This document shows, one piece after another, positions 53,049 to 62,332 of a stretch of 64,000 bases of DNA (within the stretch, counting starts at the first letter, position 1; the number at the start of each line of letters is the position of its first letter). Origin of the DNA: Fervidibacter sinensis. Lineage in GTDB: Bacteria > Armatimonadota > Fervidibacteria > Fervidibacterales > Fervidibacteraceae. Below the pieces are notes generated by a model. The model had not been told where the DNA came from and made no database searches. It saw only the letters and a program-made list of their open reading frames with translations. The stretch is from the NCBI GenBank assembly GCA_032161045.1, contig JAVHTH010000008.1, one strand, 5' to 3'. A program made the position numbers and the translations under genes.

Positions 53049-54671
53049 ATGTCTTCCCGTTCATGGACAGAAGTGGAGGCATTAGAGCAAGTCATCCTTA
53101 AAGCGGTGAGGGAAGCGATAGGGGAGAGAAAGGTCAGTTCGGAAATTTTCAACGAACTGGTCAATGAGGGGCGAATTGCTGCTTATGAAGCCTTGCAACG
53201 ACAAACCCCAGAGGGGAACAAAAGTTTGGCTTCAATCTCATCTGCAGTTGTCCAGCATATCCGAAAGGTGCTGAAAAACTATCTGCCACTGGGTAGATGT
53301 TCCCTTGATGATTTTCAGAATTTTGAAGTTGCTGCATCAGATGTGAGAGCACAAGAAGTTTCATTGAGCCCGCTTACTGTTTCCGTTTTGCTTTCAACAA
53401 CCGCACCTATTGAACGGCTTTATGTGCTGCACGAGTTGCTTGGTTGGGAAAAGCCACCAAGGTATTGCAAAACGAGGCTCAAAAGAAAGTGGCGAGAACT
53501 CGGTTGGGTCAGACTGTTAACAGGTCATGTAAGGGCAAGTGAACGGAAAGAACTTTTGACAGCGCTATGCCGACAGGCTCAAGAGGGTGAACCGAGGGAG
53601 CGCGAAATTGCCGGTTTCGCTCTGGTCTGTTTGAGCGAGCAATTGAGCGAAGCCGAAATAGAGCCAGTGAGACAGACCGCTCAGTTCTTGCTAACTTCAC
53701 CTGACCCAATTCACCAATTGGCAGGTCTTTGGATTCTCCAGAACCTGAAGCCTAACTTTTGGGATAGTTCTTGGCTGATCCGATTGGACATTAACACTTT
53801 GGGCGCTCTCTTAGAGTCGCAATATGTCAAGCCGAAAAGTTGTTTATGCCCATCACCTTTCTGTTTGCACTATTATCCGCCGAATTCCCTGAGGGATTTG
53901 CCTAAGCCAGAAATTATCACATCGGCATCAAACGCCCTTCATGAGTTTTCGCTTGTCCTCCAAAATTCACCGAATTGGTCTGCCCGATGGCGTGGTAGGC
54001 TAATGGCGAAAGCGTTAGGGCTTTACGGCAACTTTGAACCCAAAATCATTGCCGATTTCCTTCCAACCCCGCCTAACCGAGTAGGTCAAATGCTCATCAG
54101 CGTTTCGCTTGCAAGGTGCGACCCTAAGATGGGTTTGGAGCACGCTCTGGAATGGTTGCCCAAAGGTGCGACGGCAAAAGAACGAATTTTCAAAGCGTTG
54201 AACTCACCTGAACCCGTTGAGCGTAGCAGTGCACTTTATGTCGCTCGCGGCTTACCAGAAGACGAAATGAAAAGCGTTTTGACCTTAGGTTTTTCGGATC
54301 CTTTAGTCTTCGTCAGGTTTGCCGCTTTGAGACCGATGGAAAATGGTTTTGCATACGACGCAATGGAGCGAGAGTTGTTTTCGCCTCATGAACATAAGCG
54401 TCTTTTGCACCGATGCGTCTTGAACACGATGGCTCGTGCGGATTTTGAGCGGACATTGGAGATCGCAAAACAGGTCTACTTAGGGCAAGGCAAAAGCATG
54501 TGGAAAGAGGATTCTTGGCTTCGCCACGATGCAGGTTACATTCTGCTTGAAGGTTTCTTGGAGATGAACCGTTTTGACATATTGGACATTTTCCGCCATG
54601 TTGTTTCTTCCGAACCTCATCCTTCCCCTTTCGCCCTTCTCCCCGCTGTTCAAGCGCTATTAAGGGAATGA
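53049..54671 (+). CDS. sigma-like N-terminal region with helical-repeat C-terminus
   Basis: A protein of about 540 residues I cannot name. The first ~110 residues (IFNELVNEGRIAAYEALQRQ, then LASISSAVVQHIRKVLKNYL) resemble sigma-factor region 2, and YVLHELLGWEKPPRYCKTRL then KRKWRELGW resembles a damaged region 4. From ~150 on it is mostly helical, with HEAT-like pairs (AGFALVCLSEQLSEAEIEPV; SALYVARGLPEDEMKSVLTL; RFAALRPMENGFAYDAMERE). The start could be GTG at 53040 or ATG at 53049; the longer frame overlaps the divergent amidohydrolase gene. An extended -10 (TGCTACAAT, 53006-53014) lies just upstream. It may be a regulator derived from a sigma factor. Confidence 0.5.
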   Translation: MSSRSWTEVEALEQVILKAVREAIGERKVSSEIFNELVNEGRIAAYEALQRQTPEGNKSLASISSAVVQHIRKVLKNYLPLGRCSLDDFQNFEVAASDVRAQEVSLSPLTVSVLLSTTAPIERLYVLHELLGWEKPPRYCKTRLKRKWRELGWVRLLTGHVRASERKELLTALCRQAQEGEPREREIAGFALVCLSEQLSEAEIEPVRQTAQFLLTSPDPIHQLAGLWILQNLKPNFWDSSWLIRLDINTLGALLESQYVKPKSCLCPSPFCLHYYPPNSLRDLPKPEIITSASNALHEFSLVLQNSPNWSARWRGRLMAKALGLYGNFEPKIIADFLPTPPNRVGQMLISVSLARCDPKMGLEHALEWLPKGATAKERIFKALNSPEPVERSSALYVARGLPEDEMKSVLTLGFSDPLVFVRFAALRPMENGFAYDAMERELFSPHEHKRLLHRCVLNTMARADFERTLEIAKQVYLGQGKSMWKEDSWLRHDAGYILLEGFLEMNRFDILDIFRHVVSSEPHPSPFALLPAVQALLRE

Positions 54672-54688
54672 ATGGACCCTCAGTTGTT

Positions 54689-54748
54689 CCCCTTGACAAA
54701 GAAAAAAGTGTCCCAAAATTGCAACACTTATGCGCACTTTATTTATGA
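54689..54748 (+). promoter_or_regulatory. shared upstream module, copy A (before the aminotransferase gene)
   Basis: CCCCTTGACAAAGAAAAAAG, then TGTCCCAAAATTGCAACACT and a TTTATG-like end. It contains a perfect TTGACA (54693-54698) and nearly matches 60068-60126, over 5 kb away. It may be a promoter with an operator. The rest of 54672-54962 shows no gene. Confidence 0.6.
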
Positions 54749-54962
54749 GTGTGAGCAAAAGAAAAAAAGGCGCCCTGAAAAGGCGGAGCAGATCGGGATA
54801 AAAGAGGTCTATCCTTGCCTAAGACATTTGCAGTCACTGAGGGTGGTTAGCCGTTCAGGATAGGATGAATGCGCGATACATTCAGCGAGTGTTGAAGGAA
54901 ATTGGTTGCTGCGAGGAAGAGAAGCAACCGCTTCAGAAGTGAGTGAGAGGAGGGTAGAAGAG

Positions 54963-56261
54963 ATGAGTGAGTTGGCGATTTTGGGTGGTGAACCCGCTGT
55001 CACTGTCCAAGACCCAGAACAATGGAAACCGCCAATTGATGAAGAGAAGGAAGAAGTGTGCAAACTCATTGAACGGAGAGCAATTTCGGGTGCAGGTTCA
55101 GGGCTGCCTAAGGAATTTGAGGAAGAGTTCCGCCAGTATGTCGGCAGCCAATTTTGCCTAACCGTCAGTCACGGTCACTTGGCTTTAGCAAGTGCTTTCT
55201 ATGCTGTCAGGGGAGGTCCCGGCGATGAATTCATCGTTCCAACCCTCGGCTACATTGGGACTTACGCAGGTGCTTTGCACATGGGCGCTCGCCCCGTCTT
55301 TTGCGACATTGACCCAAACACTTTGCTCATTGACCCCAACGATGTTGAGAAGCGAATAACGAAGCGAACGAGGGCGATATTCGCTATTCACCTTTGGGGC
55401 AACATTTGCGACTTGGATGCCTTGATGGACATTAGCAAAAGATATGGCATCCCTATCATTGAGGACGCGTCTCACGCCCACGGCGCCGAATGGGATGGGA
55501 AAAAGATTGGGAGCATCAGCGATTTAACTTGTTTCAGCCTTCAAGGTGCAATTCCCGGCGGCAAACCCGTTTGCGGTGGAGAAGGTGGAATTGTGACGAC
55601 CAACAATAGGGAATACTACGAACGGATGCTCGCCTATTGCCACTTGCACCGAGCAGGATTGAAAGAGGAACTCACACTGCCTGAGTATGCTGAACTGGAC
55701 AGGGAAGTCTTAGGGCTTAAGTATCGCGCTCACCCCTTGGCATTGGCGCTCGCTAAAGTCGCCCTCAAGTCCCTTGACTATCGCAACGAACGCAAAAACG
55801 AATTCAGGCAAAAGTTATTTGAGGCGTTAGAAGAAATCCCCGGAGTTAGACCAGTTCGCTCTTACCCAAAAGCAAAACCGGCAGGTTTTTACGGTGGGCT
55901 GAAGTTGATTTATGAACCTGAAGAGTTGGAAGGTCTGCCAGTGGAAAAGTATGTGGCAGCGTTAAAGGCTGAAGGTGTTCCGATAAGTCACAAGTATGGT
56001 TATGATGGAACATTGGAGCACCTTCGCACCATTTTCCGGAAGGGCTTTGATTTGTGGGGATACGGGAGAGGACCTCTTGGCGGTGAATTTATGGGCTTGC
56101 CCCCCTTCCAAGGATACAAACCCGGCGATTTCCCAGTAGCGGAAAGTTTGGCAGGACGAATTTTGACCATACCCGCTTATATTGAACCCAAGGAAGGTTT
56201 CTTGGACCAAGTGATCAAGGCGTTTGAAAAGGTTGCTGCCCATTACAAAGAATTGCTTTAA
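54963..56261 (+). CDS. DegT/DnrJ/EryC1/StrS-family aminotransferase
   Basis: A 432-residue PLP enzyme of the sugar aminotransferase family. It has the fold markers GAGSGLPKEFEEEFRQYVGS, FIVPTLGYIGTYAGALHMGA, PVFCDIDPNTLLID, IPIIEDASHAHGAEWDGKKI and CFSLQGAIPGGKPVCGGEGG, with the PLP Lys in GGKPV. Such enzymes transfer an amino group to keto-sugars, or act as dehydratases, mainly in envelope polysaccharide or secondary-metabolite synthesis. ATG at 54963 follows GAGAGGAGGG; the earlier in-frame start at 54906 is less likely. The gene lies downstream of the shared regulatory module. Confidence 0.9.
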   Translation: MSELAILGGEPAVTVQDPEQWKPPIDEEKEEVCKLIERRAISGAGSGLPKEFEEEFRQYVGSQFCLTVSHGHLALASAFYAVRGGPGDEFIVPTLGYIGTYAGALHMGARPVFCDIDPNTLLIDPNDVEKRITKRTRAIFAIHLWGNICDLDALMDISKRYGIPIIEDASHAHGAEWDGKKIGSISDLTCFSLQGAIPGGKPVCGGEGGIVTTNNREYYERMLAYCHLHRAGLKEELTLPEYAELDREVLGLKYRAHPLALALAKVALKSLDYRNERKNEFRQKLFEALEEIPGVRPVRSYPKAKPAGFYGGLKLIYEPEELEGLPVEKYVAALKAEGVPISHKYGYDGTLEHLRTIFRKGFDLWGYGRGPLGGEFMGLPPFQGYKPGDFPVAESLAGRILTIPAYIEPKEGFLDQVIKAFEKVAAHYKELL

Positions 56262-56306
56262 GACGGATCATTCATTGCGCACCTGTCAAGGAGCGTGCCC
56301 TTGACA

Positions 56307-58246
56307 ATGAAACAGACTTCCCAAGCCACATTGAAAGTTACTGCTCCACCAATTGTCAAGCACCTTCGTTGGCATGTTATTGTGTTAAGTTTGGTTCTCA
56401 TCGCTGTTTTCTCTGCAATAAGCGGTTGGGCTGCTTTGTATCGGAACGAACTTTTGAGCGCCGGCTATTTGCCGAGGGTAAGCATACCGGTCCTTATCGG
56501 CTTCACAATTTTGAACGCTGTTTTCAAGCGATTGTTGCCGTCGCTGGCTTTCACTAAGAGCGAGTTAATTTTCACCTTTATCGTCTTCCTTTCAACCGCT
56601 GCAATTTCTGGTGAAGAGTTTGGCATCCATTTTTACTTGAACTTGCTTGGGCTCGTTTATTACGATTCACCTCAAAGCCAATGGTTTGGTCTCTTTACCC
56701 CTCACATTCCACCTTACCTTGTCCCGTCTCTTCAATTTCGCGACCCGTCCATCCTTTGGGCTTTTGAGGGCATGCCTGAAGGGGCAAAATTACCATTGTC
56801 AAGTTGGTTGGTTCCTCTACTCATTTGGACGCCTTACCTTCTTTGCGTTTACGCTTTCATTGTTTGTCTTTGCGGTTTGTTAGCGAAGCAATGGGAAGAG
56901 CACGAGAGACTGCTTTACCCACTCACTCAAGTTCCGACGGAACTTTCAAGTGATGAAGGTGGCGAACTGCCGAAGGTTTTTCTTTCCGTCCCTTTCTGGT
57001 TCGGTTTCTTCGTTGCCGCTTTGCCCTACTCAATTCGCGCCCTACACCTTTACTTCCCTTAAATTCCAGACCCTCAAATTCAGAGGAGTTTGGGCGAAAT
57101 TTTCCCCGCTGGACCTTTAAGCGCCTTTAACGGGATTGACTTGCACTTCTACCCTGAAATGGTGGGGATTGCTTTTTGCTCTCCAGGGAGGCAGGGTTAA
57201 GTTTGTGGCTTTTCCCTTTTATCCGCAGAGCAGAAGTTGCATTGAGGATTGCTTTGGGATTTGACATGTATCACTCGGAGTTCATCACCTATCAAACTGT
57301 GGCTGCTTACATCGTTGTGGCAGGGGCGATTTTCTGGGCTGCAAGGTTTAGTGTCTTTGAAGCGTTGAAAGGAGTAATTGCGAGAAGTCAAGCGAACGAG
57401 GAAAGGAAATTTTTGGTTGGGCTTCTAAGTTCGCTTTTGCTCATTTTGCTCTAGGCGAAATTCGCTGCAAAAGCGTCAATAGTTTGGGCTATCATTTTGT
57501 TTTTGGGGCTTACGGTTGTCTCCGTCGTGGTCGCGAGGGTCGTCTGCGAGACAGGAATTTACATCTACTCGTCTCCCTTCCGCATTTATCAGGTGATTTA
57601 CGATGTCTTTGGTGTTGACAGGTTAGGGGCAAGGAACATAGTCATGTTGACGGCGATGAGTTGGGTTCAGATTAGGAGCACCGCAACTTTGGCTTCAGGT
57701 TACATCAGCAACGCAATTAAATTGGGCACTATAGTTGGTTTATCTCGTTTAACCACTGCTTTTTGGATTTTGCTTAGTGTCTTTGTGGCATTAAGCGTTT
57801 GCCACTTTACTTTCCCGACAGTCATTTACGCTTACAGTTTGACCAAGTTGAGTTGGTGGGCTCAAAGCGCACCTCAAAAGACGGCAAACTTTGTCGGTCA
57901 ATACTTGACAACTAAGCGTCCATTGACAGTTCATCATTTTGCAGGTTTAATCTTCGGTGCTCTTACCTCTTGGGCTCTCATCAAACTTCGCCTAACTTTC
58001 TTTGGCTTTCCCTTACACCCGCTGGGTTTCATAGCGTGGCAGGGTTGGCCAATAGACAGATATTGGTTGCCAATTCTCTTAGGATGGGCATGGAAAGCGG
58101 TCGTATTGCATTACGGTGGTTATCACGCTTTCAGTGTCCAAAAGCCTTTCGCCTACGGCTTAATTGCTGGTGGAGCGACATCGTTAACTTCTTGGATTGT
58201 GCTGCGATTGTTCTACCCGACAGCGGAAAGTATCATCGCTGATTAG
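56307..58246 (+). pseudogene. DUF6785/DUF6784-type membrane protein gene, disrupted
   Basis: The frame is recognisable over about 640 codons. The N-terminal part carries SAISGWAALYRNELLSAGYL, FTKSELIFTFIVFLSTAA, SQWFGLFTPHIPPYLVPSLQ and EEHERLLYPLTQVPTEL; the C-terminal part has VVSVVVARVVCETGIYIYSS, GARNIVMLTAMSW and HPLGFIAWQGWPIDRYWLPI, the order expected for this transporter-like family. It is broken by an in-frame TAA at 57060-57062, a frameshift in the run near 57172-57178 and an in-frame TAG at 57452-57454. The three defects make a sequencing error less likely, so the gene is probably inactive. It follows the aminotransferase gene with a short gap. Confidence 0.85.
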
Positions 58247-58286
58247 CGAGAGGGCAAAGAAAGGCAAAATTATGGAGGTGAACGAA

Positions 58287-59156
58287 ATGAAGCGAAGGCA
58301 AATTTTGTGGACGCTTTTGTTTGTCTTTGCGAGTTTGGTTTGTTGGTTGGCTCAAGGCAGTGAGGAAAAACTTACCTTCGTCGTTTACGGTGACACCCGA
58401 ACAAACCATGATGTCCACAGGGCAATCGTCACCCAAATTCTCAAGGTCAAGCCAGCCTTCATCTTGTGCACAGGTGATTTGGTTTCTCGCGGGAGCGTTC
58501 CTGAGCAGTGGGAAACCTTCTTTGAAATCATTAAACCCATCTTGGACGCGAAAATACCCTACATTCCAGCAAAGGGCAATCACGATGTTGACAGTGGGAC
58601 GGGATTGTGGGCGAAAGCGATTGAACGGTTGAATTTGAATCCAAACACCAACAATCCAAATTATTTTTCGGTGTGGTTTAACAATGTCCACATCGCTGTT
58701 TTGGATTCAACTTCTATCCTTGAAGACGAGGGTCAAATTCAATGGTTGGAGCGTGAAATGGGAGTAAGCAAATCGCTTCACAAATTCGTTGTCCTTCACC
58801 ACCCACTTTTCACTTTAATCGGACGAAGAGCAGAAGGTGCTGAAAGATTTCGCCAGCGCCTTCAACACCTTTTCAATCGGCTCAAAATTTGTGCCGTTTT
58901 CGCCGGTCACGACCATCACTTCTATCTGACAAAGCGTGAAGGCATAACCTACATCACGACAGGTGGCGGTGGTGCTCCCCTTTATGACCTTGACCCCAAC
59001 CGAGCACAAGAAGGCGATTCGTTTCTGAAAGCATATCATTTTATCGTGGTGGAAGTTGAAGGGCGCAATGTCAAGGCAACCGTTGTCGGGATGGAAGGTG
59101 AGAAACTCAAACTTGAAGGCAAGGGCGAAAACCCATTCATTGTTTGTAGCCACTGA
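58287..59156 (+). CDS. exported metallophosphoesterase
   Basis: A 290-residue calcineurin-like phosphoesterase with a signal peptide (LWTLLFVFASLVCWLAQGS). All metal motifs are present: VVYGDTRTNHD, CTGDLVSRG, PAKGNHDVDSG, VVLHHPLFT and FAGHDHHFYL. It hydrolyses a phosphoester, presumably outside the cytoplasm, possibly of a nucleotide, sugar phosphate or lipid. ATG at 58287 follows GGAGGTGAACGAA, which itself starts an alternative ATG at 58272. The glycerophosphodiesterase gene follows about 106 bp later, suggesting a phosphate or phospholipid theme. Confidence 0.92.
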   Translation: MKRRQILWTLLFVFASLVCWLAQGSEEKLTFVVYGDTRTNHDVHRAIVTQILKVKPAFILCTGDLVSRGSVPEQWETFFEIIKPILDAKIPYIPAKGNHDVDSGTGLWAKAIERLNLNPNTNNPNYFSVWFNNVHIAVLDSTSILEDEGQIQWLEREMGVSKSLHKFVVLHHPLFTLIGRRAEGAERFRQRLQHLFNRLKICAVFAGHDHHFYLTKREGITYITTGGGGAPLYDLDPNRAQEGDSFLKAYHFIVVEVEGRNVKATVVGMEGEKLKLEGKGENPFIVCSH

Positions 59157-59262
59157 CGGTGACTTTAAATTGTCTGGTAAGGACGAACTCCCCAACGAGC
59201 CAAAACTAAGTGTTGAGTTCACCACTTTCGCAAAATTCGGCTTGAATAGGGGCGCGATTGCA

Positions 59263-60036
59263 ATGAAGCGAAAATTTGAATTCTTTCGGGTTCATGCACC
59301 TTCCCGTCCATTTCAAATAATCGCCCATCGTGGAATGAAAGATTTGGCGCCAGAAAATACTAAGCCTGCGATAGAGAAAGCGATTGAATTTGGGATTGAA
59401 TGGGTTGAAGTTGATGTTAGGCTAACTCGCGATGGGCATCATGTGATTGTTCACGACAGCCGTTTGGACAGAGTTACGAATGGAAGTGGTTTGGTCAGTG
59501 AACTCACTTTGGCTGAAATAAAGGCTTTGGACGCAGGAAGTTGGTTCTCGCCAGAATTTGCAAGCGAACGAATTTTGAGTTTGCCCGAATGCTTGGAATT
59601 GGCTTGTGGGCGAATAAACCTATACCTTGACTGCAAACATGTGGATGTGAGAAAGTTGGTGAAGGAAATACTCCAAGCGAAAATGGAGAAGCAAGTGGTC
59701 GTTTACGGGAAGCCGGATTTGTTGGGACAAGTTAAGGAGTTATCGGGAGGGCAGATAGCAATTATGGCAAAATGGACTCCCGAGCATGATTTGAGGAAAT
59801 GGATTTCAGAGGTGCAGCCTGAGGCAGTGGAGGTTAATGCACCAGCAGTCACTTTTCCAATTTGTTCTGATCTTCACGAGCAAGGGATTTATGTTGAGGC
59901 GAAAACGCTTGGTGATTGGGATTGCCCTGAGTTTTGGGGAAAGGTGATAGAAGCAGGAGTGGATTGGATTCAAACGGGTAGACCTTTGGACTTAATTGCT
60001 TATTCACTCCGCAACGGTCGTTGCCCAAAGGATTGA
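59263..60036 (+). CDS. glycerophosphodiester phosphodiesterase
   Basis: A 257-residue GDPD-family TIM barrel. The signature is IAHRGMKDLAPENTKPAIEK, followed by VEVDVRLTRDGHHVIVHDSR then LDRVTNGSG, the conserved catalytic His and acid positions, and DCKHVDVRKL and GVDWIQTGRPLDL near the end. The enzyme cleaves glycerophosphodiesters to glycerol 3-phosphate and an alcohol. There is no signal peptide, so it is probably cytoplasmic. ATG at 59263 follows AGGGGC; the longer frame overlapping the phosphoesterase gene is not needed. Confidence 0.93.
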   Translation: MKRKFEFFRVHAPSRPFQIIAHRGMKDLAPENTKPAIEKAIEFGIEWVEVDVRLTRDGHHVIVHDSRLDRVTNGSGLVSELTLAEIKALDAGSWFSPEFASERILSLPECLELACGRINLYLDCKHVDVRKLVKEILQAKMEKQVVVYGKPDLLGQVKELSGGQIAIMAKWTPEHDLRKWISEVQPEAVEVNAPAVTFPICSDLHEQGIYVEAKTLGDWDCPEFWGKVIEAGVDWIQTGRPLDLIAYSLRNGRCPKD

Positions 60037-60067
60037 TAACCCTTTACATCTCGCTTCTATATAAGTC

Positions 60068-60126
60068 CCCCTTGACAAATAAAAAAGTGCCCCAAAATTG
60101 CAACACTCGTGAGCATTAATTTATGG
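60068..60126 (+). promoter_or_regulatory. shared upstream module, copy B (before the prepilin gene)
   Basis: CCCCTTGACAAATAAAAAAG, then TGCCCCAAAATTGCAACACT; it matches 54689-54748 at about nine of ten bases over the first ~42, with a perfect TTGACA (60072-60077). Confidence 0.6.
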
Positions 60127-60173
60127 ACGACGAAATTCGCCCCATCAAAGGGCAAGAGAAGGAGGGATTTAAG

Positions 60174-61178
60174 ATGTTGAAGGCTCTCAAAGCAAGAAGG
60201 TGTATCGTGGCGATGCGACCCCAAAAGTCTTTCCGTGTCGGCTTCACTTTGATTGAATTGCTGGTGGTAATAGCGATAATTGCTATACTGGCAGCAATCT
60301 TGTTCCCGGTGTTCAGTCAAGCGAGGGCAAAAGCGAGGCAAGCAGCATGTCTGAACAACTTCAAGCAGGTTGGCACAGGAATGTTGCAATACACTCAAGA
60401 CTACGACGAATTCTTTCCTTACAACCGCTTTTATGGTCCTGCCGGAGCTGCTTACCAAAACTGGAAGTATGGGCTATTGCCTTATATCCGTAACCTGCAA
60501 GTTTATGAGTGCCCTGAAGCAAGGGCTCAGATTGCTCGTCTCTTAGGGGATACGACTCGAGCCTATCGCGGTTCACCATTGGATGAAACATGGGCACATT
60601 GTCACCCCAACTCGCCTTGGTATAGGAACGACCCGCTTTGCATTGTCCCTCAACAAGCGAATTTGTGGTTTCCTCGCGGTTACACCGTAAATGGAGCAGT
60701 TTTCAATTTAGGTGCTGGCGTCAATCCTGATGGTTCTGGTTGGGCAACTCCACCTCGCCATCAAGCCCAACTCCAAGTCCCTGCTGAAACAATTTGGCTT
60801 CAAGATGGTCGCAACTACGAGCCAGATACAGGACCTTGGGCATTAGTCCGTTGTTGGTGTGCTCCTCCTGGCGACCCTTACGGTGGCGATGTGCCTGATC
60901 CTGCTTCACCCTGTGGCTATGTTAGGCAATACGGTTGGCTCATTAACCACCTGAAGGGCGTCATTTTTACTTATGCTGACGGTCACTCCAAATGGACAAG
61001 GCTGGCTTTGGCTATTGACCGAAACGATTGGAAGTGGGCTTGCTTACAGCGTCCCGGCGAGCAGACCTTCCACCCTCCTGGAGTGCAGGACTATAGCCCA
61101 TCCACTTGCGGTGGAGTCTCAGATGCTCAAACTTGCCGTTCTTATGCTGCTGGGAATATTGCTGCGGAATACAAGTGA
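60174..61178 (+). CDS. prepilin-like protein with H-X9-DG domain
   Basis: A protein of about 334 residues. A basic N-terminus leads to the prepilin signal GFTLIELLVVIAIIAILAAI then LFPVFSQARAKARQAACLNN, and near the C-terminus is His-X9-Asp-Gly (H, LKGVIFTYA, DGHSKW). It is a paralogue of the protein at 19246-20070. AGGAGGG precedes ATG at 60174; an ATG at 60123 would add 17 residues before the basic region. A 65-residue single-helix protein follows, and together with the beta-propeller gene they form a probable operon. It probably forms or organises a surface filament or secretion system. Confidence 0.92.
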   Translation: MLKALKARRCIVAMRPQKSFRVGFTLIELLVVIAIIAILAAILFPVFSQARAKARQAACLNNFKQVGTGMLQYTQDYDEFFPYNRFYGPAGAAYQNWKYGLLPYIRNLQVYECPEARAQIARLLGDTTRAYRGSPLDETWAHCHPNSPWYRNDPLCIVPQQANLWFPRGYTVNGAVFNLGAGVNPDGSGWATPPRHQAQLQVPAETIWLQDGRNYEPDTGPWALVRCWCAPPGDPYGGDVPDPASPCGYVRQYGWLINHLKGVIFTYADGHSKWTRLALAIDRNDWKWACLQRPGEQTFHPPGVQDYSPSTCGGVSDAQTCRSYAAGNIAAEYK

Positions 61179-61202
61179 CCATTTTGAGAGGAGGCGATTC
61201 TT

Positions 61203-61400
61203 ATGAGGCAACAAATTCCGTTATGGCAATGGATCGTTATCGTCATCGGTCTAATGATAATCCTCGTCGGTGCAGGACGCTGGGTTTACAATCGTGTCTC
61301 TGCTGGCAAGACACCTCCCCCTGCCTCATCGGAAGAAGTGGCAAAGGAATATCAGGAGCAAGTTTTAGGCTACCCAGGTCAACCTCCAAAGCGCCGGTGA
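61203..61400 (+). CDS. small single-helix membrane protein
   Basis: A 65-residue protein with one hydrophobic helix (WQWIVIVIGLMIILVGAGRW), a short linker and a soluble charged tail (SSEEVAKEYQEQVLGYPGQP). GAGAGGAGG precedes ATG at 61203. I do not recognise a family. It is placed between the prepilin-like gene and the propeller gene, so it may be a pilus-system accessory, but this is inference. Confidence 0.6.
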   Translation: MRQQIPLWQWIVIVIGLMIILVGAGRWVYNRVSAGKTPPPASSEEVAKEYQEQVLGYPGQPPKRR

Positions 61401-61412
61401 AAGGGGTGGATT

Positions 61413-62303
61413 TTGTTGCCTTTTGGACAAGGCAAATACTCCTACGAGGTCGTGGAAGGTTGGTTTAAACCACCGAAGGATTGGGCTTTTGGTTGGATTC
61501 CTGCCGTCGCTTGCGATTCAAAGGGGCGGGTGTTCGTTTATTCTCGCAGCGAACACCCGCTCGTCATCTTTGACCGTGATGGCAATTTCTTAGAAGAGTG
61601 GGGCAAGGACATCTTGAAAGACGCTCACGGCATATGGATTGACCCCGCTGACAATGTTTACTGCACCGACAGAAATAGCCACTGTGTCTTCAAGTTCAAT
61701 CCCAAAGGCGAACTTGTCATGACTTTGGGAACACCAGGCAAACCGTCAGAACGAGATGGAGAACCTTTCAATCAACCAACTGATGCTGTCACCGTTAAAG
61801 CAAGCGATGGCAGTTCTCTCATCGCTGCTTTACTTGTTTCCGATGGTTATGGCAATTCCCGAGTTCACAAATTCACTCCTGAAGGTCGTCTCATCAAATC
61901 GTGAGGAAGACAAGGTAGTGGTCAAGGCGAATTCAACTTGCCCCATTGCATTCGGGTTGACAAATACAACCGAGTTTGGGTTTGCGACCGAGAAAACAAC
62001 CGCATCCAAATTTTTGACTTGGATGGAAACTACTTGGAAGAACGGAAGGGTTTGATGCGCCCTAATGCCATATTCTTTGACCCAAACGATGATGTCGTCT
62101 ATGTCGCCGAATTGGAACATCGGCTGAGCATCTGGACTTTGGATGGTGAATTGATCACGAGTTGGGGCAACGGTAAGCCGAGCGAGAAGCCCGGCGAATT
62201 TCTCGGTGGACCTCACGGAATTTGGGTTGACAAAAACGGTGACCTTTATGTGAGTGAAGTGCTTGTCAGCGGACAAATACAAAAATTCGTGCGAGTAGGA
62301 TAA
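61413..62303 (+). pseudogene. NHL-type beta-propeller gene interrupted by one TGA
   Basis: About 296 codons encode a six-bladed propeller-like protein, with repeats such as ILKDAHGIWIDPADNVYCTD, YNRVWVCDRENNRIQIFDL, MRPNAIFFDPNDDVVYVAEL and GPHGIWVDKNGDLYVSE. A single TGA (61902-61904) interrupts it exactly where the repeat usually has Trp in a SWG-type motif (here KS, then stop, then GRQGSGQGEFNLPH). Both sides are in the same frame, so the TGA is a nonsense change from TGG, or an assembly error. No signal peptide is seen at the TTG start. Without readthrough the product is a 163-residue fragment. Confidence 0.75.
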
Positions 62304-62332
62304 TCCCTCGCTAACAATGGGGGAGTTGGCTT

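Noticed and set aside
61902..61904. TGA read as Trp throughout the genome
   Set aside because: Many intact genes in the window end in TGA and use TGG for Trp, so the code is standard.
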